This document shows, piece by piece, positions 7,652 through 16,327 of a stretch of 64,000 bases of DNA. Source of the stretch: Ktedonobacteraceae bacterium (GTDB lineage Bacteria > Chloroflexota > Ktedonobacteria > Ktedonobacterales > Ktedonobacteraceae). The position numbers and the translations under genes are program-made. The stretch spans positions 311,736-375,735 of the forward strand of contig DASRBN010000037.1 in NCBI GenBank assembly GCA_035653615.1. Reading direction: 5' to 3'. Under the pieces are notes generated by a model. It had not been told where the DNA came from. It saw only the letters and a program-made list of their open reading frames with translations, and searched no databases. How positions within the stretch are numbered: position 1 is the stretch's first letter; every line of letters begins with the position of its first letter.

Positions 7652-8695
7652 ATGGAAGGTACAATGATGGCGGCCCTCAAAGCGGAGGCGGCGCCTGGAG
7701 CAACGGTTGCCCTGGTTGACATTCCTCGTATCGGCCCGCGTGATGTGCTGGTGAAGGTGAAAGCAGCCTCTATCTGTGGCACAGACATGCATATCTATGA
7801 GTGGGATGCGTGGGCGCAGAGCCGCATGACTACCCCTCGTATCTTTGGTCACGAGTTTGCCGGTGAGATCGTCGAGGTCGGCGACGAGGTAACGCAGCTC
7901 GTTCCCGGCGATTTTGTCGCGGCGGAAACCCATATTACCTGCGGGCACTGTTATCAATGTCGCACCGGTCAGGCACATGTCTGCCAGAATGTGCAGATTA
8001 TCGGCGTAGACCGCGATGGCGCGTTTGCCCAGTATATCGCTATTCCCGAAAGCGTGGCCTGGAAAACCGGCAAAGAGATCGATCACAAGGTCGCCTCTAT
8101 TCAAGAACCATTCGGTAATGCCGTGCATGCCACATTCGCGGGCGAAATTGCCGATCAGACCGTGGCAGTAATCGGCTGTGGCCCCATTGGCCTGTGGGCC
8201 GTTGGGTTATCCCGCGTCTCAGGCTCCAGCACCATCTTTGCTATAGAACCGAATCACAAGCGCCTGGAAATCGCCATGAAGATGGGCGCGGACTATGTCA
8301 TCAATCCCCGCGAAGTCGATCCGGTGCAGAAAGTGCTGGATGTTACTGGCGGGTTGGGCGTCGATGTCGTGCTGGAGATGTCCGGCAACCCATTGGCAAT
8401 CCGGCAGGGCTTCAAGATGCTGCGCAGCGGCGGGCGTGTCTCTCTGCTTGGCATTCCCTCGCGCATGGTCGAACTGGATCTCGCGAACGATATCATCTTC
8501 AAGGGCGCGACCGTGCTGGGCATCTCCGGGCGGCGCATCTTCGATACCTGGTATCGCACGCGCAGAATTCTCGAAGGCGGTCAACTCGACCTCAAGCAGG
8601 TCATTACGCATACACTCCCGTTTGAGCAGATTCACGAGGCCATGGAGATCATGAAATCTGGCGACTGCGGCAAAATAGTGCTGACTTTTGACTGA
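7652..8695 (+). CDS. tdh: L-threonine 3-dehydrogenase
   Basis: Zinc-dependent medium-chain dehydrogenase of 347 residues, oxidising L-threonine with NAD+ to 2-amino-3-ketobutyrate. Visible features are the catalytic zinc cysteine in SICGTDMHIYEWD, GHEFAGE, the four-cysteine structural zinc loop CGHCYQCRTGQAHVC, the nucleotide-binding segment VAVIGCGPIGLWAVG, and LEMSGNPLAIRQG. The next gene encodes the enzyme that cleaves its product, so both form the Tdh-Kbl route to glycine and acetyl-CoA. The ATG at 7652 follows GGAGG by 11 bases; an alternative start at 7664/7667 follows GGAAGGT at closer spacing and aligns well with the usual N-terminus. Confidence 0.93.
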   Translation: MEGTMMAALKAEAAPGATVALVDIPRIGPRDVLVKVKAASICGTDMHIYEWDAWAQSRMTTPRIFGHEFAGEIVEVGDEVTQLVPGDFVAAETHITCGHCYQCRTGQAHVCQNVQIIGVDRDGAFAQYIAIPESVAWKTGKEIDHKVASIQEPFGNAVHATFAGEIADQTVAVIGCGPIGLWAVGLSRVSGSSTIFAIEPNHKRLEIAMKMGADYVINPREVDPVQKVLDVTGGLGVDVVLEMSGNPLAIRQGFKMLRSGGRVSLLGIPSRMVELDLANDIIFKGATVLGISGRRIFDTWYRTRRILEGGQLDLKQVITHTLPFEQIHEAMEIMKSGDCGKIVLTFD

Positions 8696-8715
8696 TCTAG
8701 CAGTGTAATTCATGT

Positions 8716-8739
8716 GAGGGCGCGATTTGTTGCGCCCTC
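8716..8739 (+). promoter_or_regulatory. stem-loop between tdh and kbl
   Basis: GAGGGCGC and GCGCCCTC form an 8-bp GC-rich stem with an 8-base loop, ending 6 bases before the kbl ribosome binding site. There is no T-run. It could adjust kbl translation or stabilise the downstream message. Confidence 0.45.
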
Positions 8740-8755
8740 CGTTCAAGGAGGAAGC

Positions 8756-9934
8756 ATGGACAAACTACAGCAATATTTAAAGGGCGAATTGGACGGGCTG
8801 CGCGCGAAGGGCGTCTTCAGCCTGCCACGCGAATTGGAGACGGAACAGAAGGCCACCGTTATCATCGATGGGCACGAGGTCATCACCCTTTCCTCGAACA
8901 ACTATCTTGGCCTGACCGTCCATCCACGTCTGAAAGAACTTGCGATTGCGGCGATTGAGCGCTATGGCGTCGGCTCAGGCTCGGTTCGTACCATCGCCGG
9001 CACTATGTCGCTGCACAACGAGTTGGAAGAGAAACTGGCGCGTTTTAAGCATACTGAGGCCTCACTCACCTTCCAGTCCGGCTATGCCACTAACCTGGGT
9101 GTGATCTCGGCGCTGATGCAGGAAGGCGATATGATTATCAGCGACGAGCTGAATCATGCCAGCATCATCGACGGTATTCGCCTGTGCAAAGCGCCGCGCA
9201 AAGTGTATCCACATAAGGACATGGCTGGTCTGCGCCGCGCGCTAGAAGAGTCCAAAGGTGCTAACAAGGTGATGGTCGTTACTGATGGCGTCTTCAGCAT
9301 GGATGGCGACATCGCCCCGCTGCCGGAGATTGTCGAACTGGCCGAGGAGTATGGCGCTTTCGTGATGGTGGACGATGCTCACTCCAGCGGCGTGCTGGGC
9401 AAGAATGGGCGCGGCAGCGTCAACCATTTCGGACTGGACGGCCGAGTCGCCTTGCAGGTAGGTACGCTTTCCAAGGCCATCGGTGCGCTCGGTGGTTATG
9501 TAGCCTGTAGCAAAGACGCGCGCGATTTCCTCTTGCAGCGTGCCAGACCGGTTCTCTTCAGCACTTCTCATCCGCCCTCTGTGGTAGCAACCTGCATCGG
9601 GGCTATTGATATTCTTGAGGAGGACAACAGCCTGGTCGAGCGCCTATGGGAGAACACCGCTTTCTTCAAGCGCGGCCTGGAACAGCTCGGCTTCAATACC
9701 GGGCGCAGCGAGACCCCCATCACGCCCGTTATCGTTGGTGAAGGCGCCCTGGCAATGCAATTCAGCCGGCGTCTCTTCGAAGAAGGCGTGTTCGCGCAGG
9801 GTATCGTCTATCCCACCGTTCCCGCCGACAAGTGCCGCGTCCGCACCATCGTTACGGCGTTGCATACCCGCGATGAACTGACGAAGGCACTCGATATCTT
9901 CGAGAAGGTGGGGAAAGAGCTGAAGATCATCTAA
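8756..9934 (+). CDS. kbl: glycine C-acetyltransferase (2-amino-3-ketobutyrate CoA ligase)
   Basis: A 392-residue alpha-oxoamine synthase, close to the E. coli Kbl length. It is a PLP enzyme that thiolyses 2-amino-3-ketobutyrate with CoA to glycine and acetyl-CoA. Motifs are [66 protein letters not shown] and the Schiff-base lysine region [15 protein letters not shown]. The ATG at 8756 follows AAGGAGGAAGC; the open frame upstream is not used. It is cotranscribed with tdh. Its last codons (KII-stop) lie inside a perfect palindrome shared with the end of the convergent gene. Confidence 0.94.
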   Translation: MDKLQQYLKGELDGLRAKGVFSLPRELETEQKATVIIDGHEVITLSSNNYLGLTVHPRLKELAIAAIERYGVGSGSVRTIAGTMSLHNELEEKLARFKHTEASLTFQSGYATNLGVISALMQEGDMIISDELNHASIIDGIRLCKAPRKVYPHKDMAGLRRALEESKGANKVMVVTDGVFSMDGDIAPLPEIVELAEEYGAFVMVDDAHSSGVLGKNGRGSVNHFGLDGRVALQVGTLSKAIGALGGYVACSKDARDFLLQRARPVLFSTSHPPSVVATCIGAIDILEEDNSLVERLWENTAFFKRGLEQLGFNTGRSETPITPVIVGEGALAMQFSRRLFEEGVFAQGIVYPTVPADKCRVRTIVTALHTRDELTKALDIFEKVGKELKII

Positions 9935-9999
9935 AAAATGGAAATACCCACAAATGCCCGCGGGCATTTGTGGGTATTTCCATTTTTTAGATGATCTTC
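9922..9999. terminator. 78-bp perfect palindrome, bidirectional terminator
   Basis: Two 39-bp arms meet with no spacer at 9960/9961. The centre is the GC-rich ATGCCCGCGGGCAT and the flanks are AAAAAATGG and CCATTTTTT, so each strand ends its stem near a T-run, as a shared terminator needs. The arms extend through the stop codons and the last three codons of both kbl and the convergent HAD gene, which both end KII-stop. Confidence 0.85.
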
Positions 10000-10793
10000 G
10001 ATAAAATCAGTGCCTCAATCGCTTGCGCAACGCCTTCCTCGGCATTGCTGGCGGTAACGTAATCGGCCTGTTTTTTAACCTCTTCGTGCGCGTTGCCCAT
10101 CGCAATACCCAATCCGGCGAATTGCAGCATGCCGATATCGTTATGATTATCTCCGAAAGCCACAATCTCCTCGGGCGGAATATGCAAATCTGCCGCGATC
10201 ACTTTCAAAGCGTTACCTTTTGATACGGATGGATGCAGGAATTCTATCAGGTCGAACGAGGATTGCGTGACATAGAGCTTGCCCTCGAAGAGCCTTTCAA
10301 GCTCTGGCCGCTTGCCCCGTATCTTGCTCTCTTCTCCAACGCCTACCAGTTTGACGCACTGCAATGGGTAAAGGCTGGCCACGTCCTCAACCTCAATGGC
10401 CGGTGGTACCGGCGGGCGATACCAGTTGCGGGCGCGCGGAGTATTTTTATCGACATAGACGCGATGAATGGTGTGATAGGCCCGGTAGAAGCCGAGGCCG
10501 CGCAGCGTGTCGAGGACGGGCAGAATATATTCGGTGGGGAAAGGCTTTTCGTGATAAATGTTGCCCTGCAAATCGGCAATCACGGCCCCATTTTCAATGA
10601 TCTGCGGCCCTTGCAGTGGCAGTTCCCCACAGACGCTCCGTAAGACGGCCAGATTCTGTCCCGTGGCAATCACTATGGTAATGCCTGCTTCAGCAGCGCG
10701 GAAGAGCGCCTGGCGGGTGCGGGGTGTGATAATTTTATTGGGTTGCGGTGTAAGTAGCGTTCCATCAAGGTCTATGGCGAGTAGGCGGTACAC
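9987..10793 (-). CDS. Cof-type HAD-superfamily phosphatase
   Basis: A 268-residue cytoplasmic HAD hydrolase of the IIB (Cof) type. Motif I is LLAIDLDGTLLTP with the nucleophile Asp, motif II is IVIATGQN, and motif IV is VAFGDNHNDIGMLQFAG, with the lysine in VSKGNALK. The C2-type cap lies between about residues 85 and 190. Such enzymes dephosphorylate sugar phosphates or other small phosphoesters. The GTG start at 10793 follows AGGAGCAACTC. It converges on kbl and shares its terminator palindrome. Confidence 0.9.
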   Translation of the reverse strand: MYRLLAIDLDGTLLTPQPNKIITPRTRQALFRAAEAGITIVIATGQNLAVLRSVCGELPLQGPQIIENGAVIADLQGNIYHEKPFPTEYILPVLDTLRGLGFYRAYHTIHRVYVDKNTPRARNWYRPPVPPAIEVEDVASLYPLQCVKLVGVGEESKIRGKRPELERLFEGKLYVTQSSFDLIEFLHPSVSKGNALKVIAADLHIPPEEIVAFGDNHNDIGMLQFAGLGIAMGNAHEEVKKQADYVTASNAEEGVAQAIEALILSKII

Positions 10794-10863
10794 GAGTTGC
10801 TCCTGAGCTGTTATTTATTCTCTGTTTCCATCAGTATATCTAGCTTGGCTGTCGTCTTGCAAA

Positions 10864-11304
10864 TTAATCTTCGCTCGAAAGTATTGCCAGATCGTTCCGG
10901 CATATCGCGCAGGTGCAATTATTCTCTTCAATCGGCTGTTGACCTCCAATTGGAGCCAGGATATGATCGATGATAGACGACCAGAAATAAAATTTCGCCT
11001 GCACATTACTGGTGGTAACAAACTTCTCCAGTAGCTCAGCAAGCTGTGGGTCCCAACTATGCAGATCTGAAAGCATTCTTTTGCTGCTCACCCACCATCT
11101 CCTTTGAAGCTGATAGTGGTACTTGAGGAAGTCATTTAGACCAACATGCATTGCGAGAAGCGCCGTTGTAGGGTCAGTACGCAGATTTCTCTTCACCTTA
11201 TTGTTACCATGGTAAAACATAAACTGGACAAATTGATACTCTTCCGGTGGGATTCCTTTGAAAGCGGCTATTGATGCCAGGGGCGCCTCCTGAGTGTCCA
11301 ACAA
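10864..11304 (-). CDS. unrecognised protein, possibly a C-terminal gene fragment
   Basis: An open frame of 146 codons. Its first 18 or so codons lie over DNA that reads as the beta-lactamase-like HSGGAPGI motif in another frame, so the true coding part probably begins later (AFKGIPPEEYQFVQFMF onward). The C-terminus holds CTCAICR, a possible metal-binding Cys cluster. The lack of a proper start and the join to a truncated gene suggest a fragment left by deletion. No family is recognised. Confidence 0.4.
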   Translation of the reverse strand: MLDTQEAPLASIAAFKGIPPEEYQFVQFMFYHGNNKVKRNLRTDPTTALLAMHVGLNDFLKYHYQLQRRWWVSSKRMLSDLHSWDPQLAELLEKFVTTSNVQAKFYFWSSIIDHILAPIGGQQPIEENNCTCAICRNDLAILSSED

Positions 11305-11573
11305 TCCTGTGACCGTTGATCATCTCCTCGAAAAAACCATAGGCGTGGCAAGTAGGTATCTTTTGAGGCTCAGGTAAGGCCACTTTTCCGCTTAGCACGA
11401 TATCAGTATATTCCTTGGTGAGCAATCTATGTTCCTGCAGGGCAATGGAGAAATTGAATAAGTCTTCGACAGTTGAGAAGCCTCCACCGGCAGGACCGCC
11501 CTTGATGACATGTAGGAAGAGGTTGTTTTTGCGCAATCCAGGCTCAGTTGCTCTTTCTTGTTGGGTACCAGCA
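11291..11573 (-). pseudogene. remnant of a beta-lactamase-related serine hydrolase
   Basis: The minus strand reads GGPAGGGFSTVEDLFNF, then HRLLTKEYTDIVLSGKV, and then YGFFEEMINGHRIVGHSGG, which is the late part of class C beta-lactamase-like hydrolases including the HSGG motif. The catalytic SxxK region and the C-terminus are absent. The frame runs into the end of the transglutaminase gene upstream and into unrelated sequence downstream. It is a broken gene. Confidence 0.7.
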
Positions 11574-12461
11574 CTATAAGGCGAACTCCACTTCCTGCGG
11601 TTCAGCCACGGGGCTGTAGGACATCACGGGCGGCGACACCTTCAATCCTTCGACATTTTCATAGGTGGAAAGTTGCTCGGCAAATCCTTCAGCGCCGGCC
11701 TGCGTAACTACTGCCAGCTTATCCAGCAGCGCCAGGTCTTCCTCACCGGTTAGCTCTTTGAGCATGATGCCCCAGGTATCCCAAAGCAGCAGTTCCATCT
11801 TGTTTTGCGCGGCCAGGTCTTGAATCAGTTTGTGGCCAATAAACCACCATCCCTTCGCAAAACTATCAGGCTCGACGCCGAACTTGTCGGGGTTGGCCCT
11901 GTCCGCTCGACACCATTGCCATGCCAGGCCACCAACGATGAACTGGTCGCGAGGCACATCATGTACATCAAAGCGTATCCGATTCTCTTGAATATGTCGC
12001 TCGCTCATTTCCGGATCAACCAGGCGCCAGCGTTGTTCTTTGGCATCCCAGCATTCCACTATTTCGTGATCGTGGTTGAAGCCAGGAGTAAAGTAAGCGG
12101 CAAAACCGATGCGCGTGCGGGTAGGGATGCCGCGATAACGCGCCATGGAGCAGAACAGGGTCGCGAAATCACGACAGCATCCTACGAACCGCTTTTCAGG
12201 AGAACGCGCCCCGGTCAAGGGACGGTCATCGAGTTCGCGTATGCGTGCTAGCATCTTCGGTACGTAGCGGGTATCGATCTCAGCTAAACGTTCGTCCGGT
12301 ATCGTATAGTTGAACATCGCCGCGCCTCGATAATGGATAATCAGTCCCTGCACGACTTTGCAGAGGCCGGCGATATCATAAGGTAAGTCCTCGTAAAGAT
12401 GAGCATATTCTGCCGGGTTGGTTATAGAGCTTTGCTCTGTGTAGTAGGTTGCCAGGTCCAC
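11574..12461 (-). CDS. transglutaminase-like superfamily protein
   Basis: A 295-residue cytoplasmic protein with the papain-like transglutaminase core. The cysteine lies in RFVGCCRDFATLFCSM, the histidine in NHDHEIVECWD, and the aspartate in RWRLVDPEM, in the usual C-H-D order. Bacterial members act as proteases, peptide N-glycanase-like enzymes or amide-forming enzymes; the substrate here is unknown. The GTG at 12461 has GAAGG 9 bases upstream; the nearby ATG is out of frame. It has no signal peptide. Remnants of other genes lie on both sides. Confidence 0.8.
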   Translation of the reverse strand: MDLATYYTEQSSITNPAEYAHLYEDLPYDIAGLCKVVQGLIIHYRGAAMFNYTIPDERLAEIDTRYVPKMLARIRELDDRPLTGARSPEKRFVGCCRDFATLFCSMARYRGIPTRTRIGFAAYFTPGFNHDHEIVECWDAKEQRWRLVDPEMSERHIQENRIRFDVHDVPRDQFIVGGLAWQWCRADRANPDKFGVEPDSFAKGWWFIGHKLIQDLAAQNKMELLLWDTWGIMLKELTGEEDLALLDKLAVVTQAGAEGFAEQLSTYENVEGLKVSPPVMSYSPVAEPQEVEFAL

Positions 12462-12707
12462 GGTTGCATGCCTTCTTTCATCTGATGTTTCTGTTAAGCT
12501 CTGTTATTACTAACGCCATTATAACAAACAAATTCTGACATCTGGTGTCAAGTTTCGCTCAAAATTTTGCAATCTCTCTCCCAAGCTTGTTCTCTTCTTA
12601 AATACGAGCAACAATTCTTAGCATAAAACTGATCCGTTTGAAAATATAGGAAGTCGTATGGTGTAGAGTTGAGCTATAACGGCTGGCTACAGATAAAAGG
12701 AGGGATA

Positions 12708-12851
12708 ATGTCAATTGAAGCCGTTATCTTCGATTTTGGGGGTGTGATAGGGATAAGAGAAGATTGGAGTAAGCGGATTGAGGTCTCGGAAACTTGCCAA
12801 ATGCATAGCTCACTCTTATACTACCATTCAGAGCCTTTTGCTAGAAAATAA
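12708..12851 (+). pseudogene. 5' fragment of a HAD hydrolase gene
   Basis: An ATG after AAAGGAGGGATA begins MSIEAVIFDFGGVIGIRE, the motif I of HAD-IA hydrolases (DFGGV with nucleophile Asp). HAD similarity is lost after about 20 residues and the frame ends at codon 48. The rest of the domain is missing and the Mrp gene follows 20 bases later. It is a truncated relic. Confidence 0.7.
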
Positions 12852-12872
12852 ATTGTGTTTGGAGAAACAGGT

Positions 12873-13709
12873 TTGCAAGGACAGGTACAACGACCTCGGA
12901 TAGATCATATCGAAAAAGTCATTGTCGTTGGCAGTGGCAAGGGTGGCGTAGGGAAATCTACCATCAGTGTCAACCTGGCGGTTGCGCTGGCAAAACGTGG
13001 CGCTCGCGTTGGTTTGCTGGATGGCGACGCGTATGGCCCTAGCGTGCCGATGATGCTCGGCGTGCGCAAACGCAATGCCAGCCAGGGATGGAACGCTACG
13101 CTACCCCTGGGACAACGTGAAGAACTGACTTCTGAGCAGATGCTTCAACCCTTGGTGCGCTATGGCGTCAAGGTAATGTCGGTTGGCTTCTTCATTGGCG
13201 AGGAGCAGGCGGTAGCTCCCATGCCCGATGTGCTGGGAGTGCTTATTCGCCAGCTTCTCTATACAGTGAATTGGGGACCGCTCGACTACCTGATCATTGA
13301 TCTTCCCCCTGGCAATGGCGAGCCGCAGGCCACCCTGTGTCGCGAACTGCACCTGGATGGAGCCATCCTCGTCACCACGCCGCAGGATATCGCGCGCATT
13401 GATACCGCGAAAGGTCTTGGCATGTTTCAGAGCGCCGGAGTCCCTGTACTTGGTCTCGTACAGAATATGAGCGGCTTCGTCTGTCCGCACTGCGGCAATC
13501 ATGTCGAGATTTTCCCGGCCAGCCCCGAATATCGTGCCCTGCTGGACGAATTGCCCCGGCTGGGAGCTATTCCGCTTGATCCTGCCACAGCAATAAGCGG
13601 TGACAAGGGCCAGCCGGTAGTGATAAGAATGCCGGAGTCTGCGGTTGCGCAGACCTTTGCCTGTATCGCGGAGAAGGTTGCGAATGCCCTTAACGCATCA
13701 ATTCCTTGA
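12873..13709 (+). CDS. Mrp/ApbC-type P-loop ATPase (Fe-S carrier family)
   Basis: A 278-residue cytoplasmic ATPase of the Mrp/NBP35 family, which carries and transfers Fe-S clusters. The deviant Walker A is GSGKGGVGKSTISVNLA near the N-terminus, followed by GLLDGDAYGPSVPMMLG, YLIIDLPPGNGEPQ (Walker B-like) and the family cysteines in FVCPHCGNHVEIF. Many Mrp proteins carry an extra N-terminal MIP18-like domain, which is absent here. The TTG at 12873 is preferred because GGAG lies 8 bases upstream; an upstream GTG at 12855 has no ribosome binding site. It stands alone between two broken or unrelated genes. Confidence 0.85.
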   Translation: MQGQVQRPRIDHIEKVIVVGSGKGGVGKSTISVNLAVALAKRGARVGLLDGDAYGPSVPMMLGVRKRNASQGWNATLPLGQREELTSEQMLQPLVRYGVKVMSVGFFIGEEQAVAPMPDVLGVLIRQLLYTVNWGPLDYLIIDLPPGNGEPQATLCRELHLDGAILVTTPQDIARIDTAKGLGMFQSAGVPVLGLVQNMSGFVCPHCGNHVEIFPASPEYRALLDELPRLGAIPLDPATAISGDKGQPVVIRMPESAVAQTFACIAEKVANALNASIP

Positions 13710-13820
13710 CTGGAGGCATGTTTCAATATCATAATCTCTACATTTATTGCTCTCATGATAAAGTTTCAATCCCAAACAGGCATAACCTTGCTACTAATAA
13801 AACAACACAAGAGGTGTCAC

Positions 13821-13856
13821 ATGAAGTTACACAGCTTTAGAATCGAGCGCCCATGA
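13821..13856 (+). CDS. possible 11-residue leader peptide overlapping the NUDIX start
   Basis: GAGGTG is followed after 4 bases by an ATG that opens MKLHSFRIERP and stops at a TGA. That TGA overlaps the NUDIX ATG as ATGA. The NUDIX gene itself has no good ribosome binding site, so this short frame may load ribosomes by coupling. Evidence is limited to spacing and overlap. Confidence 0.4.
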   Translation: MKLHSFRIERP

Positions 13857-14317
13857 AGGAAAAGCTCAAGGGCTGGCTGGCCGGCCTTGCCTTTCGCATC
13901 ATCGCTTTATTTACATTGGGACAAATCTCTCCGCTGCTTGGTGCCGGAATAATTATTGAGCAAGACGGCAAAATATTATTGATAGACCGTTCCGATGGGC
14001 TCGGCTATACTGTTCCTGGCGGCATCGTGCGTTATCGCGAAACGGTCGAGCAGTGCGTGCTGCGCGAGGTACGCGAGGAGACAGGTTACAACGTCAAAAT
14101 AACCGGGCTGGTGGGTGTCTATTCGCGACATGACCGTGACCCGCGTTTTCGCGCGATAGCCATTGCTTATAAGGGCGCAATCATCGATGGAGCCTTGCAT
14201 GGTTCCGGTGAGGGTCAACCATGCTGGCGCACTCCCGAAGAGGTCTTCGGCCACCTGGCTTTTGATTGCGAAGAAATGCTCAAAGACTATTTAAGCGGAC
14301 AACAGCGTTTTGCCTGA
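13853..14317 (+). CDS. NUDIX hydrolase with N-terminal hydrophobic segment
   Basis: A 154-residue protein. The NUDIX box GGIVRYRETVEQCVLREVRE continues into ETGY and matches GX5EX7REUXEEXGU. Residues 8-30 (LAGLAFRIIALFTLG) are hydrophobic, so it may associate with the membrane. NUDIX enzymes hydrolyse nucleoside diphosphates linked to another group; the substrate is not evident. Its start codon overlaps the stop of a short open frame with a strong ribosome binding site. Confidence 0.85.
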   Translation: MKEKLKGWLAGLAFRIIALFTLGQISPLLGAGIIIEQDGKILLIDRSDGLGYTVPGGIVRYRETVEQCVLREVREETGYNVKITGLVGVYSRHDRDPRFRAIAIAYKGAIIDGALHGSGEGQPCWRTPEEVFGHLAFDCEEMLKDYLSGQQRFA

Positions 14318-14384
14318 TCACCTTGTCCTATTATGGACTTTGACACAATAATCTGGTATCAGGGGCCGACGATAAATTTTATCA

Positions 14385-14657
14385 TTGAAATCGGTAAGCG
14401 TCCCCTATTGGCATATGGATATTGGCTGCGCCGTGATGATCCTCTTGCTGGCCGCGGTTGATGAAGGCCTTGGCGCGGGCTTTGCCGGATTCCCTGCCGA
14501 ATATTTTGCCGAAGCACGTAAATTGCTCCGCATCCCCGATGATATAACACCCGTCGGCGTCATTCCTATCGGCCACCGCGCAAAAGATATCCCCTCGCCC
14601 TCGCTCAAACGCGGCAGAAAGCCCGACGAAGAATATATTCACCGTGAAACATGGTAG
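14385..14657 (+). pseudogene. 3' remnant of a nitroreductase-family gene
   Basis: The translation PYWHMDIGCAVMILLLAAVD, followed by EGLGAGFAGFPAE and IPDDITPVGVIPIGHRAKD, is the C-terminal half of FMN-dependent nitroreductases. The N-terminal half, with the first FMN-binding residues, is missing, and no start codon with a ribosome binding site is present. The upstream join is near 14385. It is a decayed gene. Confidence 0.7.
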
Positions 14658-14698
14658 ATTGCTGGCTATGGGGATAGGCAAAAAGAAAGGACAGAACA

Positions 14699-15433
14699 AT
14701 GCGCCTCGCTCTTCTATCTGATATTCATGGCAATGCAGTTGCCCTGGACGCCGTTCTGGACGCTCTAGCAAAACAGAGGGTAGATTCCATCGTCTGCCTG
14801 GGAGATGTAGCGGCCAGCGGCCCGCAACCGAGGCAGGTCATCGAGCGCTTGAGGGAGATCGGTTGTCCTGTCGTGATGGGCAATACGGACGATTGGCTTC
14901 TGGAGCCTCAACTGAGGGAGAAAACCGATAATTGGGGCCGGCACTTGCAGGATGTTGAGTTCTGGGACTCGCAGCAGCTTTCTTCCTCAGACCGCGAGTA
15001 CCTGCGGAGCTTCCAGCCCACGCTTGAGATTCCGCTGGTAGATGGTAAGATGCTGCTCTGCTATCATGGCTCGCCGCGCTCTTATCGAGAAGGTATCGTC
15101 GCAACAACATCTGAAGATGAACTGGACCAGATTTTCGCGGGCCAGCAGGCCGCGATTATGGCCGGTGGGCATACCCATATGCAGATGTTCAGGCGCTACA
15201 AAGATGCGCTGATCGTGAATCCGGGCAGTGTGGGTTCAGCCATTGATCCCGTGTCGCCATTCGCAGAGATTCGCAATGCGGCCTGGGCCGAGTATGCCAT
15301 TATCGATGCTGGAAACGGCTTATTGAGTATTGAATTGTATCGTCTCCCATTTGATTTCGAGGCCGTTATTCAAGCCGTGCGATCAAGTAGCATGCCTCAT
15401 GCGGAATGGTGGATCAGCGAATGGAGCAGGTAG
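14699..15433 (+). CDS. calcineurin-like metallophosphoesterase (paralog 1)
   Basis: A 244-residue cytoplasmic phosphoesterase with the two-metal motif set: SDIHGN (D-x-H), CLGDVAASGP (GD), VVMGNTDDW (GN), CYHGSPRS (H) and GGHTHMQM (GHTH). It resembles the YfcE/diadenosine tetraphosphatase-like group; the substrate is unknown. The ATG follows AAAGGACAGAACA. It converges with a paralog at 15500-16249 that has the same motif order, which suggests a local inverted duplication with later divergence. Confidence 0.88.
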   Translation: MRLALLSDIHGNAVALDAVLDALAKQRVDSIVCLGDVAASGPQPRQVIERLREIGCPVVMGNTDDWLLEPQLREKTDNWGRHLQDVEFWDSQQLSSSDREYLRSFQPTLEIPLVDGKMLLCYHGSPRSYREGIVATTSEDELDQIFAGQQAAIMAGGHTHMQMFRRYKDALIVNPGSVGSAIDPVSPFAEIRNAAWAEYAIIDAGNGLLSIELYRLPFDFEAVIQAVRSSSMPHAEWWISEWSR

Positions 15434-15476
15434 CATCAGGAAGCTACTGATGATATGTGCAGCTTGATGTAATCCA

Positions 15477-15507
15477 CGAAGTGAGCAACAGTTCGTTGCT
15501 CACTTCG
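15477..15507. terminator. 13-bp stem-loop between convergent phosphoesterase genes
   Basis: CGAAGTGAGCAAC (15477-15489) pairs perfectly with 15495-15507 over a 5-base loop. It overlaps the last codons of the minus-strand gene. There is no T-run on either side, so a transcription-end function is probable but not certain. Confidence 0.5.
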
Positions 15508-16249
15508 TCCATAGATAGGCGGAGATGGACTCTTCAGCATAGGGCCTGCCACTGGCGCGGATGATGCGGGCCAGCTCATGAACATCAAAAGGAACATGCC
15601 GGAAGGTGATGCCCAGGCAATCTCCATCAGAGGTGACGATCGCGTAATCGGCCCAGGGGTCAACCCGCACACGGCCTGATGCGAGGTCCATGAACTCCCA
15701 GTTATAGGCCAGGCTCACGCTACCTGGATTGAAATACCAGGAATTGCCCAGGCGCCGCATTTGCTGCGTATGAGTATGTCCGCCGGTGAAGAGTGTCGCA
15801 TTATGCCCATTCAAGTACTGCCGTACCAGGTCACCTGGTGTATCGGGCAGGATGATCTCGTCGAAAGAGCGTGGCGAGCCATGAAAACAGAGCAGGGTCT
15901 TTCCACCTTCCAGGGGGATCTCAATCGTGGGGCGAAATTGCCGGATAAAGGCGATATCGCTTTCCGAGAGTTGGGCGAGTGACCAGGCTCTCACTGTGCG
16001 CTGTTGCTCGCTGGTCTTTTCACTCGCGGATGTCTCCTGGCCTGTGATTAGCCAGGCATCCGCGTTGCCCATCACGACGGGACAGTTCAGTTCGCGCAGC
16101 CGCGCCACGGTCTTGGCAGGCTGTGAACCCCCTTGTATTGCATCGCCCAGACATACAATCTGCTCAACGCCCTGTTGCCGAATATCTTGAAGCACCTGGT
16201 CAAGCGTGAAGCATTCCCCATGAATATCGGAAATCACTGCAAGACGCAT
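15500..16249 (-). CDS. calcineurin-like metallophosphoesterase (paralog 2)
   Basis: A 249-residue paralog of the plus-strand gene at 14699. It has the motifs SDIHGE, CLGDAIQGG, VVMGNADAW, CFHGSPRS and GGHTHTQQM. The first motif ends in Glu where paralog 1 has Asn. The middle region (residues 75-95) is a Ser/Glu-rich insertion not shared with the paralog. The start ATG follows AAAGGATTGCTTCT. It is cytoplasmic with an unknown substrate. The two genes are convergent and their stops are only 66 bases apart. Confidence 0.88.
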   Translation of the reverse strand: MRLAVISDIHGECFTLDQVLQDIRQQGVEQIVCLGDAIQGGSQPAKTVARLRELNCPVVMGNADAWLITGQETSASEKTSEQQRTVRAWSLAQLSESDIAFIRQFRPTIEIPLEGGKTLLCFHGSPRSFDEIILPDTPGDLVRQYLNGHNATLFTGGHTHTQQMRRLGNSWYFNPGSVSLAYNWEFMDLASGRVRVDPWADYAIVTSDGDCLGITFRHVPFDVHELARIIRASGRPYAEESISAYLWTK

Positions 16250-16327
16250 AGAAGCAATCCTTTCGCTCTGATTAGAGGTCTATCTCGTTGCGCCTGCCGT
16301 GAGTATACCATAAGAAGACATGGTTCA

